Below are positions 1 through 6,477 of a stretch of 8,365 bases of DNA, in pieces (the stretch's first letter is position 1; every line of letters begins with the position of its first letter). Below the pieces are notes generated by a model. That model was not told the origin of the DNA. It searched no databases and worked only from the letters and a program-made list of their open reading frames with translations. The position numbers and the translations under genes are program-made. This stretch comes from CAZZDK01 sp964652235 (GTDB lineage Bacteria; Pseudomonadota; Alphaproteobacteria; UBA9219), in NCBI GenBank assembly GCA_964652235.1, contig CAZZDK010000036.1, forward strand, positions 1 to 8,365, in the 5' to 3' direction.

Positions 1-159
1 CTCGTTCTCTTGCGCGCCTTCGCCCGGACTGCGTCCGGTCTGCGGCGACGCGGGCCATCGGCCACACTTCCCGAAACGGGTCGGTTATACAGGCTCTATC
101 TGCTGAAATCAAAGTGCAAGGGCGTTGCCGGAAGGGGCGGTTTCCGCCAAGATTTCCTT
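1..159 (+). other. Non-coding leader upstream of the glycosyltransferase gene
   Basis: An open frame continues upstream to position 10, but its residues are Arg-rich and low in complexity and do not belong to the glycosyltransferase fold, so I treat this stretch as non-coding. It holds three short perfect inverted repeats: CCGGAC/GTCCGG (24-29 and 33-38, 3-nt loop), CCCG/CGGG (70-73 and 77-80, AAA loop) and GGCGG/CCGCC (136-140 and 144-148, TTT loop). TATACA at 86-91 could be a -10 element, but I find no good -35 partner at the right distance. No gene end from the left can be recognised. Confidence 0.4.
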
Positions 160-1305
160 ATGTCCGATTCGCCGCTTGAGCTGTCCATCGTTATCCCCTG
201 CCTCAACGAGGCCCGGACCCTGCCGCTTTGCCTCGAAAAAGCCAAACGTTTTCTGTCCGAGAACGGGGTTTCTGGAGAAATCATCGTCGCCGACAACGGC
301 AGCACGGACGGCTCTGCCGTTCTGGCCCGGGCCGCCGGGGTACGTGTCGTACCCGTGACGGAACGGGGCTACGGTGCGGCCCTGGCCGGCGGAATCGCGG
401 CGGCGCAGGGCCGCTTCGTTATCATGGGCGACGCCGACGACAGTTATGATTTCCTGACGTTAATGCCTATTCTTAAGAAACTACGCGAGGGTTTTCAGCT
501 TGTGGTCGGCAACCGCTTTAAGGGCGGGATCGAGCCGGGCGCCATGCGCCCGCTCAACCGGTATCTGGGCAATCCGGTCTTGAGCTTCATCGGGCGGCTG
601 TTTTTCAAAATACCGCTCGGCGATTTTCATTGCGGCCTGCGCGGCTTTTCGCGCGAGGCCGTCCTGGCGCTCGACCTGCGAACCGTCGGGATGGAATATG
701 CCAGCGAGATGATCGTCCGCGCCGCTCTGGCAGGCCTGCGCATGGCCGAGGTGCCCGTGGCGTTGCGCCGCGACGGGCGGGCGGGGCGCTCGCACCTTCA
801 GCCCTGGCGCGACGGCTGGCGGCATTTGAGGTTTCTGCTGCTTTATTCGCCGCGCTGGCTTTACCTGTATCCGGGGATTGCGATGATCGTCCTGGGTCTT
901 TTGATCGCGGCGCTTTTGCTGCCCGGCCCCATGATGATCGCCGACGGCGTGGGTCTGGACGTTCATACGCTGCTTGTGGGCGCGATGAGCCTCCTCGTCG
1001 GGGTCCAGAGCATCACCTTCGGCGCGATGGCGCGTTTTTACGCGCAGCGCAACGGGATTGTCCCTCCGGACAGCAAGCGGGAATGGCGGCTGGAGCCTTT
1101 GCTTTGCGTGGCCGGTCTTCTGATTCTCTGCGGCCTCGGATTCGTTCTTTGGGCCGCGCAGCGCTGGTCGGCGGTGGATTTCGGCGCGCTGGATTACCAA
1201 GACGTCATGAGGCTCCTGATTGTCGCCGTCACCTGCGTCGTCGGCGGCTTGCAGCTTGGATTCGCTGCTTTTTTTCTGGGCGTTATGCAAATCAGGCGGA
1301 GATAA
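160..1305 (+). CDS. Membrane-anchored family 2 glycosyltransferase, DPM1/polyprenyl-phosphate sugar transferase-like
   Basis: This 381-residue protein probably moves a sugar from a nucleotide-sugar donor to a polyprenyl phosphate or related acceptor at the inner face of the cytoplasmic membrane. The N-terminal GT-A domain (about 8-230) opens with SIVIPCLNE (9-17), followed by ADNGSTDGS (44-52). The metal-binding DXD-type motif is GDADDSYDF (90-98), and GDFHCGLRGF (154-163) is typical of this DPM1-like group. Four hydrophobic segments follow, at about 236-256, 267-290, 313-333 and 350-375, and the protein ends in a basic QIRRR tail. ATG 160 is chosen because family similarity begins a few residues after it and the upstream extension looks non-coding. 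No close Shine-Dalgarno is seen; GGAAGGGG lies 22 nt upstream. No sugar-pathway neighbours are present, so donor and acceptor are unknown. The family call is firm, the substrate is not. Confidence 0.88.
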   Translation: MSDSPLELSIVIPCLNEARTLPLCLEKAKRFLSENGVSGEIIVADNGSTDGSAVLARAAGVRVVPVTERGYGAALAGGIAAAQGRFVIMGDADDSYDFLTLMPILKKLREGFQLVVGNRFKGGIEPGAMRPLNRYLGNPVLSFIGRLFFKIPLGDFHCGLRGFSREAVLALDLRTVGMEYASEMIVRAALAGLRMAEVPVALRRDGRAGRSHLQPWRDGWRHLRFLLLYSPRWLYLYPGIAMIVLGLLIAALLLPGPMMIADGVGLDVHTLLVGAMSLLVGVQSITFGAMARFYAQRNGIVPPDSKREWRLEPLLCVAGLLILCGLGFVLWAAQRWSAVDFGALDYQDVMRLLIVAVTCVVGGLQLGFAAFFLGVMQIRRR

Positions 1306-1335
1306 GGCGGCATACGCGAGCATTGCCTCCTTTTT
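1304..1335 (+). terminator. Rho-independent terminator after the glycosyltransferase gene
   Basis: The stem GGCGGCA (1306-1312) pairs with TGCCTCC (1324-1330) with one internal C/T mismatch. The last two A's of the TAA stop can add two A-T pairs. The loop is 11 nt and five T's follow directly at 1331-1335. Its position right at the stop codon supports a real terminator that separates this gene from the porin. No folding energy was computed. Confidence 0.5.
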
Positions 1336-1348
1336 GACTTATTTTCCC

Positions 1349-1376
1349 TTGCCTTTCGGGAACCAGCCTCTAAAAT
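1349..1376 (+). promoter_or_regulatory. Candidate sigma-70 promoter of the porin gene
   Basis: TTGCCT (1349-1354, 4 of 6 matches to TTGACA) and TAAAAT (1371-1376, 5 of 6 to TATAAT) are spaced by 16 nt. Transcription would begin near 1383 and give a pyrimidine-rich leader of about 60 nt before the porin ATG. The site falls in the only intergenic space before the porin and lies downstream of the preceding terminator. It was found by eye only. Confidence 0.4.
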
Positions 1377-1434
1377 CCGGATTCTCTCCTCGGTTTTTTC
1401 TTCCTCAGTTTTTCCCCCAACACCTGCTCTCTTT

Positions 1435-1438
1435 GGAG
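1435..1438 (+). promoter_or_regulatory. Shine-Dalgarno site of the porin gene
   Basis: GGAG lies 6 nt before ATG 1445. Together with the signal peptide that begins at this ATG, it fixes the porin start and rules out the longer in-frame extension that reaches back into the glycosyltransferase gene. Confidence 0.7.
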
Positions 1439-1444
1439 TTTCGC

Positions 1445-3001
1445 ATGAAAAAAACCTCACAGACGGCTCTACTGGCCTCCACGGCTTTCGCGCTGGTTCT
1501 CGCTTTCTCCGCGCCTCAGGCCTATGCATCCGAAAACGCGAAACTGGAGCTTCTGGAAAAACAACTCATCGCCCTGCAAAAAGAGGTCAGCGCCCTTAAA
1601 GCCGCCAAGGCGGAAGCGGACGCCAAGGCCGCCGCCGCGCCTCAGGCGGCCACCGCTGCGGCTCCGGCGGCTTCCGGCGGGTCCGTCGGCGACAAGGTTC
1701 AGGCCTCGATTGAGAAAAGCACGGGCGTCAAGGTGTCTTTGGGCGGCTTTTTCGACGCGACGGCGGCTTTCCGTTCCAAAAACCAGGGCACCGACGTCGG
1801 ATCGAACTGGAACGCCAGCATTCCTTTCGACAACCACGTCAATTCGAAACAGCAGGAATTCCGCGCTTCGGCGCGCAACACGCGCCTCGGCCTTGCGGCC
1901 TCTGCGAACCCGGACGCCGCGACGGCCCTGGGCGCTTACGTCGAGATGGATTTTGCGGGCACGAGCGTCAACTCAAGCCCGGCGCAAAGCAACAATTACA
2001 GTCCGCGCTTCCGCCAGGGCTGGGCGCAGTACGAGCGTAACGATTGGGGCCTGCACGTCCTGGCCGGACAAGCCTGGAGCATGGCGTCGCAGACATCCGT
2101 CGGCATCACGGCGCGCAAGGAGGTCATGCCGATCGTCCCGGACGCCGGGCAGGTGCCGGGTTCGGTCTGGACTCGCAGCCCGCAGCTCCGCATCGTGAAG
2201 GATTTCGCGGACAAAAAAGTCTGGGCCGGCCTGTCGTTCGAAGCGCCGAGCACGATCTACGCCGTCTCGTCCACGGCCACGGCCTACGGCGCGAATGCCG
2301 GAACTTCCACGGGCATATCGGGCGGCACCGTCACGTCGAACGATATCGCGCCGGACGTGATCGCCAAAGTGGCCTTCGACCCCGGCTTTGGCCATTATGA
2401 GGTCTTCGGCATGGGACGCACCTTCCATGACCGTTATCAGGGCGGCGACAACACCGCTTTCGGTCTGGGCGGCGGCGCGAGCGTCCTTTTCAAAACCCTC
2501 GACGGCAAATTGGATTTGTCGGCCAACTTCCTGGGCGGGCGCGGCGTTGGGCGTTACGGAACCGCGCAATTGCCGGACGTTGTGTTCACGCCGACGGGCG
2601 ACATCAGACCGACCACGAGCTATGCGGCCTTGGTCGGCGCGATCGCGCGCCCCACGCCGACGTGGGACATCTTCGCCTACGCCGGATTGGAGCAGATCAA
2701 CCGCGAAAGCTACGGCGGCGACAGCACGACGACGGGCATCGGCTACGGCAGCGCGGCGCTCGACACCAGCACGTGTTACGCTGCCGAAAGCTCCACGGCC
2801 TGCAAAGCGCAGACGCATCGCGTCTGGCAGGTCACGGGCGGCTTCTGGAATTCCCTGTACAAGGGCGATTACGGCAAGGTCCAGCTGGGTCTGCAGCACT
2901 CGCTTACGCGCAGGGACGCTTTCAGCGGCGCGACCGGCCTGGCGCCTCATGCGTTTGAGAACGTGACGCTGATGTCCTTCCGCTTCACGCCGACGTTCTA
3001 A
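1445..3001 (+). CDS. Outer-membrane porin with N-terminal coiled coil, DcaP-like
   Basis: This 518-residue precursor should form a beta-barrel channel in the outer membrane. Residues 1-28 are a Sec signal peptide: a KK start, a hydrophobic core and an AYA cleavage site at 26-28. Residues 30-58 form a coiled coil with heptad positions L34, L37, L41, L44, V48 and L51, then an Ala/Pro-rich linker (about 59-78). This periplasmic trimerisation extension is known from DcaP-type porins. From about 95 onward, alternating hydrophobic/polar strands rich in Gly and aromatics follow, including QEFRASARNTRLGL (137-150), and the chain ends FRFTPTF with the C-terminal Phe expected for BAM-dependent assembly. 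C444 and C453 may form a disulfide in a surface loop. Substrate is unknown. The porin call is firm; the DcaP-like subfamily is an inference from architecture. Confidence 0.88.
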   Translation: MKKTSQTALLASTAFALVLAFSAPQAYASENAKLELLEKQLIALQKEVSALKAAKAEADAKAAAAPQAATAAAPAASGGSVGDKVQASIEKSTGVKVSLGGFFDATAAFRSKNQGTDVGSNWNASIPFDNHVNSKQQEFRASARNTRLGLAASANPDAATALGAYVEMDFAGTSVNSSPAQSNNYSPRFRQGWAQYERNDWGLHVLAGQAWSMASQTSVGITARKEVMPIVPDAGQVPGSVWTRSPQLRIVKDFADKKVWAGLSFEAPSTIYAVSSTATAYGANAGTSTGISGGTVTSNDIAPDVIAKVAFDPGFGHYEVFGMGRTFHDRYQGGDNTAFGLGGGASVLFKTLDGKLDLSANFLGGRGVGRYGTAQLPDVVFTPTGDIRPTTSYAALVGAIARPTPTWDIFAYAGLEQINRESYGGDSTTTGIGYGSAALDTSTCYAAESSTACKAQTHRVWQVTGGFWNSLYKGDYGKVQLGLQHSLTRRDAFSGATGLAPHAFENVTLMSFRFTPTF

Positions 3002-3017
3002 AAACGGGAAAACCGCG

Positions 3018-3055
3018 AACGCCGCCCCCGGTTTCTCCGCTGGCGGCGTTTGGTT
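3018..3055. terminator. Hairpin terminator between convergent genes, strongest for the porin
   Basis: AACGCCGCC (3018-3026) pairs perfectly with GGCGGCGTT (3042-3050), a 9-bp stem with a 15-nt loop. On the + strand it is followed by TGGTTTTAT, a moderate T-tract, and it lies 17 nt after the porin stop. Read on the minus strand the same stem is followed by CGCGGTTTT and then CCCGTTTTT, so it could also stop the flagellar operon, although with a poorer T-tract. Confidence 0.7.
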
Positions 3056-4669
3056 TTATATTGAAAACGGCTCCGGCCTTTCGCTCCTAAGGCTGATCGT
3101 GACCCAGTTCTGTCGGCCCGTCTGAAAAGACAGAACGCCTGAAAAACCCAAAGCTTCAAGCGTACGAAAATAGGTTTCCTTGAGTCCTTCAGGAACGCCG
3201 GGGGGCAGGGGGCTTTCGCTGCGCACTACGAGGTCGAGCTTTTGGGGCTGCGACAGGCCGTCAAGCTGCATGGCGCCGAGACGGGACATATTCATCGAAA
3301 TGACGAAGCGGGTTTTCTTGGCTTCCTCGCCGCGCCCCTGTTCCCGGCGAGAGCGGTCCGCGCCGTCCTTCACGTAAAGCCGAAGCATCTCGAAATGGCC
3401 GCCGCAATGAAACGGTATGGGATAGGAGCGCCACTCGCCGCCCGCGCGAAGATCGCGCCCGCTTCCGGCCAGAGCCTCGACGTCCTGGAGAATCCTTCCG
3501 ATCAGCGTTTTTCTGGTCTCGCGGTCCATTTTGGCGGGCGCGGCGTCCTCAAGCCAGGCCTCCCATTTCCCGCCCTGGATCGCCGAGAGAAGGAAGAGAA
3601 GCGTCCCGCCCAAGTTCTGGGCCGGGCTCGGCAGGCTTTCCGAAACGAAACGGGCGGCGGCGGCGGGATCGGCCTGCACGAGAGCCTCCACGAAGGCTTG
3701 CATGGAGGCCATATTCCTCTCCGGCAGGAGGGGCAGGGGCGTCTGTTCCGGATATTCCGGCGCCAGCGGCGAAAGGACGAGCCTTGCTCCCTGGGGCGGC
3801 AATTCTTTATGAAGAAGCAGAAACGTTTTCCCCTCGCTTTGCAGGACGGCAAGGCCGCTCGGACTTTTGCCGACGAAAACGGCCTCCATCTGTCCGGCCT
3901 CCCGGTTCAAAGGAGGGGCCTTTCCGGGAAAGAAAAGAGCCTCCAGCCTCATTTTAACGTCGCCGCCTTCGCTCAAAGGAAGCGGCGGCGCGGAAGGCTT
4001 GGCTTCGGCCAAAGGCGGGGGGGCAGGCGGGGATTTAGCGGCTTCAAAGAAAGAAGCGGCGGCTTGCGCTTCGCGCGGCAAGAAAGGCGCGTTTTGCGGA
4101 TTGGAGAGCGTTTTCTCGGCCCCGTCTTTCATTGAATGGAGGAGAAGAAGGCCCGTATCCTCCGGCAAAAGCGTAAGAGTCAGGACCTTGCCGGGCGTGA
4201 AAAATTCTTTGTCGGCGGGCAAAAGCGGGGGGCTCAACGGCGTCTTTACGGCAAGTTCCGACGCAGGCCTGGCGGTTTCCTGCGGCTTTGGAGCGATCAG
4301 AAAGGCCTGTATCTCGCCGTCTCCATCGGGACGCAAAAGAAGGGCTACGGGCCTCGCGCTTTCCTGAACCGGGTCCAAAAGGGCGCGCAGAGTCTGCTTG
4401 ATAAGAGAATCGAGAGCAGGCGAAGCAGCCTCCTGCGGCGCGAGGGAAAGGAAAAAGGTTCCGGCGCGGGTACGAACCTCGGCCTCGAAATCTTCCGAAA
4501 GGGAAAGAAGAGTTCCTTCGATCTGGACGGGCCGCGCAATCTCAGGGAATTCTTCTGGCGTTTCCAAGAGGATAGCGGCCAGAACCTGAACGTCCGTCTG
4601 AACGGCAGCGGCGGGCAAGGACGGCAACGGCGCGGCCAGGGGAAGGGGAAAAGGAAGCGGCCCTCCCAC
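3056..4669 (-). CDS. FliK-like protein of the flagellar operon (hook-length control C-terminal region, putative)
   Basis: This is a 537-residue protein that I do not recognise with certainty. The N-terminal three quarters are Pro/Ala/Leu-rich with low-complexity stretches (for example 213-232) and small predicted beta modules. The C-terminal part (about 411-520) looks conserved: GEWRSYPIPF (411-420), LRLYVKDG (429-436), RFVISMNMSRLGAMQLDGL (454-472), LDLVVRSESPLP (478-489) and ALGFSGVLSFQ (506-516). This resembles the FliK C-terminal (Flg_hook) pattern of a beta-rich 'LG..' core followed by a helix, and matches my memory of proteins found beside flhG in alphaproteobacteria. A long disordered region before such a domain fits a hook-length ruler. 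The start is GTG, 7 nt after the flhG stop, with no clear Shine-Dalgarno before it, so translation is probably coupled to flhG. A later start (for example a TTG near residue 18) is possible. Operon position supports a flagellar role. Confidence 0.5.
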   Translation of the reverse strand: MGGPLPFPLPLAAPLPSLPAAAVQTDVQVLAAILLETPEEFPEIARPVQIEGTLLSLSEDFEAEVRTRAGTFFLSLAPQEAASPALDSLIKQTLRALLDPVQESARPVALLLRPDGDGEIQAFLIAPKPQETARPASELAVKTPLSPPLLPADKEFFTPGKVLTLTLLPEDTGLLLLHSMKDGAEKTLSNPQNAPFLPREAQAAASFFEAAKSPPAPPPLAEAKPSAPPLPLSEGGDVKMRLEALFFPGKAPPLNREAGQMEAVFVGKSPSGLAVLQSEGKTFLLLHKELPPQGARLVLSPLAPEYPEQTPLPLLPERNMASMQAFVEALVQADPAAAARFVSESLPSPAQNLGGTLLFLLSAIQGGKWEAWLEDAAPAKMDRETRKTLIGRILQDVEALAGSGRDLRAGGEWRSYPIPFHCGGHFEMLRLYVKDGADRSRREQGRGEEAKKTRFVISMNMSRLGAMQLDGLSQPQKLDLVVRSESPLPPGVPEGLKETYFRTLEALGFSGVLSFQTGRQNWVTISLRSERPEPFSI

Positions 4670-4676
4670 TTTGCGT

Positions 4677-5474
4677 TCAACCGCTGGTGATTTGCGCCGC
4701 GATCGCCTCCACGTCCTTGGCGGCTTCGCAAAGCGGCGAGCGGGTCAGAAGAGGCGTTTGCGCCCGGATGGCGTCGCGCACCTTGGAATCCTTGCGGATC
4801 ACGCCCGCCAGCGGCGGAACGTAGCGCAGGAACGTCTCGCAGGCCCGCGCGATGGTCTGATAGGTCTTTTGCCCTTCGCTGGCGGTAGAGGCCATGTTCA
4901 CGACGATCCTCAGATCGGCGGCGGGATTGGCCGCGCGGGACAGCTTGACGAAGGCGTAGGCGTCGGTAAGCGAAGTCGGCTCGTCGGTGATGAGGACATA
5001 GGTAAGAGCCGCAGGCCCGGCCATCTGGCGCACCGCACGATCCACCCCCGCGCCGAGGTCCACGAAAACGTGATCGTACCCGCCGGCCAGAAGGATCAAA
5101 TCGCCGCGCAGGTCGGCGATGCGCTGCGCGCCGAGCGTAGCCAAATTCCCCGATCCGGAACGTCCGGGCAGAATGTCGAACCCGCCGTCCTTATAAACGG
5201 TGACGGCCTGGGACAGGCTGGCCTGGCCTTCGATGACGTGGCCGAGGTCCTTATCGGGCGTGAGGCCGAGCTGAATGTCCACGTTGGCGAGACCGAGGTC
5301 GCCGTCGAAAAGAAGGACCTTCCGGCCCTGCTTCGCCAAGGCCTGGCATAGAGTGATCGAAAACCACGTCTTGCCGACACCGCCCTTGCCGCTGGCCACG
5401 GCGAACATATTCGGGCAGCGCAGCGCGGCCAGCGGCGTGGTCCTGGCGACGTTCAAGGGGATGGGATCGTTCAT
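4677..5474 (-). CDS. flhG: FlhG, MinD-like ATPase controlling flagellar number
   Basis: This 265-residue ParA/MinD-family ATPase (also called FleN or YlxH) limits flagellar number and acts with FlhF. The deviant Walker A motif is GKGGVGKT (29-36) with the signature lysine K30. The second motif is FDGDLGLANVD (57-67), Walker B is HVFVDLGAG (135-143), and VVNMAS (191-196) sits where the adenine-binding Asn is expected. LGLANVD is the form used by FlhG. ATG 5474 is chosen because the family starts here; the frame stays open upstream to 5834, but that part lies inside flhF. ATG overlaps the flhF stop as ATGA. The N-terminal segment is short and has no clear DQAxxLR motif, known in other FlhG proteins to stimulate the FlhF GTPase, and the C-terminus shows no obvious bulky amphipathic membrane helix. 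Confidence 0.92.
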   Translation of the reverse strand: MNDPIPLNVARTTPLAALRCPNMFAVASGKGGVGKTWFSITLCQALAKQGRKVLLFDGDLGLANVDIQLGLTPDKDLGHVIEGQASLSQAVTVYKDGGFDILPGRSGSGNLATLGAQRIADLRGDLILLAGGYDHVFVDLGAGVDRAVRQMAGPAALTYVLITDEPTSLTDAYAFVKLSRAANPAADLRIVVNMASTASEGQKTYQTIARACETFLRYVPPLAGVIRKDSKVRDAIRAQTPLLTRSPLCEAAKDVEAIAAQITSG

Positions 5475-5487
5475 GCCGAAACTCTCT
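5471..5487 (-). promoter_or_regulatory. flhF-flhG start-stop overlap with ribosome binding site
   Basis: The flhF stop TGA (5473-5471) and the flhG start ATG (5474-5472) share bases as ATGA. Upstream on the minus strand an AGAGAG element (complement of 5482-5487) lies 7 nt before the ATG and can serve as a weak Shine-Dalgarno inside the flhF tail. The arrangement points to translational coupling of the two partner proteins. Confidence 0.6.
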
Positions 5488-6469
5488 TTCTCTCTTCTGT
5501 TTTCTGGCCTTTCTCTTCCGCCTTCGGCAGCACGAGCCGCGCCAGCGAGACGGGGTTCATGGGGGCGGGGGCCTCCGTCGCGCGCGGCGACGCGCTGAAC
5601 CGGCAGAGCGGTAAGCGCGTTTCGAAGGCCACGCGGAAAAGACCGCCCGCTCGCCTTGTCATATCGAGCCGCGTGGGCAAAAGGGCCTTGGCGCCGAGGG
5701 CCATGAACGCCTTGGCCGTATCGACCGCCTCGCTCGAATCCATATCCGCCGGAAGGACGAGGATGGGTGTCGCGCCCGACGCTTTGACAAGAGCGGCGAC
5801 GTGATCCCTTTCTTCCGCGGAAAGCGGGTTGCACCCCGCCGTGTCGATAAGGACGAGCGTGCCGGGCGGCTGCATGGAAACGGCGTCGCCCAGCGCGGGC
5901 GGATCTTCGGTTTCCAGAACGTCCTTTTCCAGAAGGCGCGCGATGGCCGCGAGCTGCGCCATGCCTCCCGCGCGTTGCGTATCGGCGCTAATGACGGCCA
6001 GCGGCTTTTTCGCAAGCGTCGCCTTGGTCGCGAACTTGGCGACGCACAAGGTCTTGCCCGCGCCGGGAGGGCCGAGAAAAAGGAGGGGTTTACCGGGCGG
6101 GTCCTCATCAAGCGCTTCAAAAACGAAGTGGGTATCCAACGCCGCGCCCAGGGAGAGAAGAGGATCGTCGCTCGCGAATTGCGTGGCGGTCGCCAAAATA
6201 CGCTCGGCCAGGGCGGTTGGAACCTGATGGGAAAGCAGAGCCTTGGCGATAATCTCGATGGACTCGGAAGATTCCGCAACCGGCGAAGCGGGCGCGGGCC
6301 GCGCGCTCGAAGCCGCAAAGGAAGATGGATCTTCTATCGCGACGGTCACGCGCACGCCGCCCATCTCGTCGTCGCGCGTGGCAACGATGATGGCGCCGTC
6401 TCCCAAGGTTTCGCGTACTTCGCGCATCGCCTCGGTCATGGTGGGTCCGTAAAAGGATTTAAGGCGCAT
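5471..6469 (-). CDS. flhF: FlhF, SRP-type GTPase for flagellar placement
   Basis: This 332-residue SRP-family GTPase marks the site of flagellar assembly, usually a pole. The N-terminal B domain begins MRLKSFYGPTMTEAMREVRE (1-20), a characteristic FlhF start, followed by a short Ala/Ser/Pro linker (about 50-70) and the N domain (about 70-120). The G domain holds G1 GPPGAGKT (133-140), G2 DTQRAGG (163-169), G3 DTAG (209-212) and G4 TRLD (266-269; TKLD is more usual). The region after G4 ends in a Pro-rich stretch and a charged tail, EEKGQKTEERKR (318-329). ATG 6469 follows the flhA stop by 8 bp with the gap AAAAGACC, so the ribosome binding site is weak and coupling to flhA is likely. Length is near that of other alphaproteobacterial FlhF proteins as I recall them. 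Confidence 0.93.
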   Translation of the reverse strand: MRLKSFYGPTMTEAMREVRETLGDGAIIVATRDDEMGGVRVTVAIEDPSSFAASSARPAPASPVAESSESIEIIAKALLSHQVPTALAERILATATQFASDDPLLSLGAALDTHFVFEALDEDPPGKPLLFLGPPGAGKTLCVAKFATKATLAKKPLAVISADTQRAGGMAQLAAIARLLEKDVLETEDPPALGDAVSMQPPGTLVLIDTAGCNPLSAEERDHVAALVKASGATPILVLPADMDSSEAVDTAKAFMALGAKALLPTRLDMTRRAGGLFRVAFETRLPLCRFSASPRATEAPAPMNPVSLARLVLPKAEEKGQKTEERKRVSA

Positions 6470-6477
6470 GGTCTTTT

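Noticed and set aside
10..159. In-frame N-terminal extension of the glycosyltransferase
   Set aside because: The extra 50 residues are Arg-rich and unlike the family, whose first strand begins a few residues after ATG 160.
481..1323. 280-codon open frame antisense to the glycosyltransferase
   Set aside because: It is rich in His, Gln, Arg and Asp as expected for a GC-rich shadow frame and shows no recognisable motif.
1334..1339. TTGACT as a -35 element before the porin
   Set aside because: It lies 31 nt from the TAAAAT hexamer, too far to pair, and no other -10 is found 16-18 nt downstream. It also overlaps the T-tract of the terminator.
1220..1444. In-frame N-terminal extension of the porin
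   Set aside because: It overlaps the glycosyltransferase end and the terminator; a signal peptide and a Shine-Dalgarno site mark ATG 1445 as the start.
1973..2950. 325-codon open frame antisense to the porin
   Set aside because: Arg/Ala-rich shadow frame opposite a well-supported porin gene, with no family features.
3242..4135. 297-codon open frame antisense to the FliK-like gene
   Set aside because: Basic, low-complexity translation without motifs. The minus frame covers the whole space between flhG and the terminator and has conserved-looking blocks, so it is preferred.
5475..5834. In-frame N-terminal extension of flhG
   Set aside because: This stretch is the shifted frame of the flhF G domain; FlhG similarity begins at the ATGA overlap.
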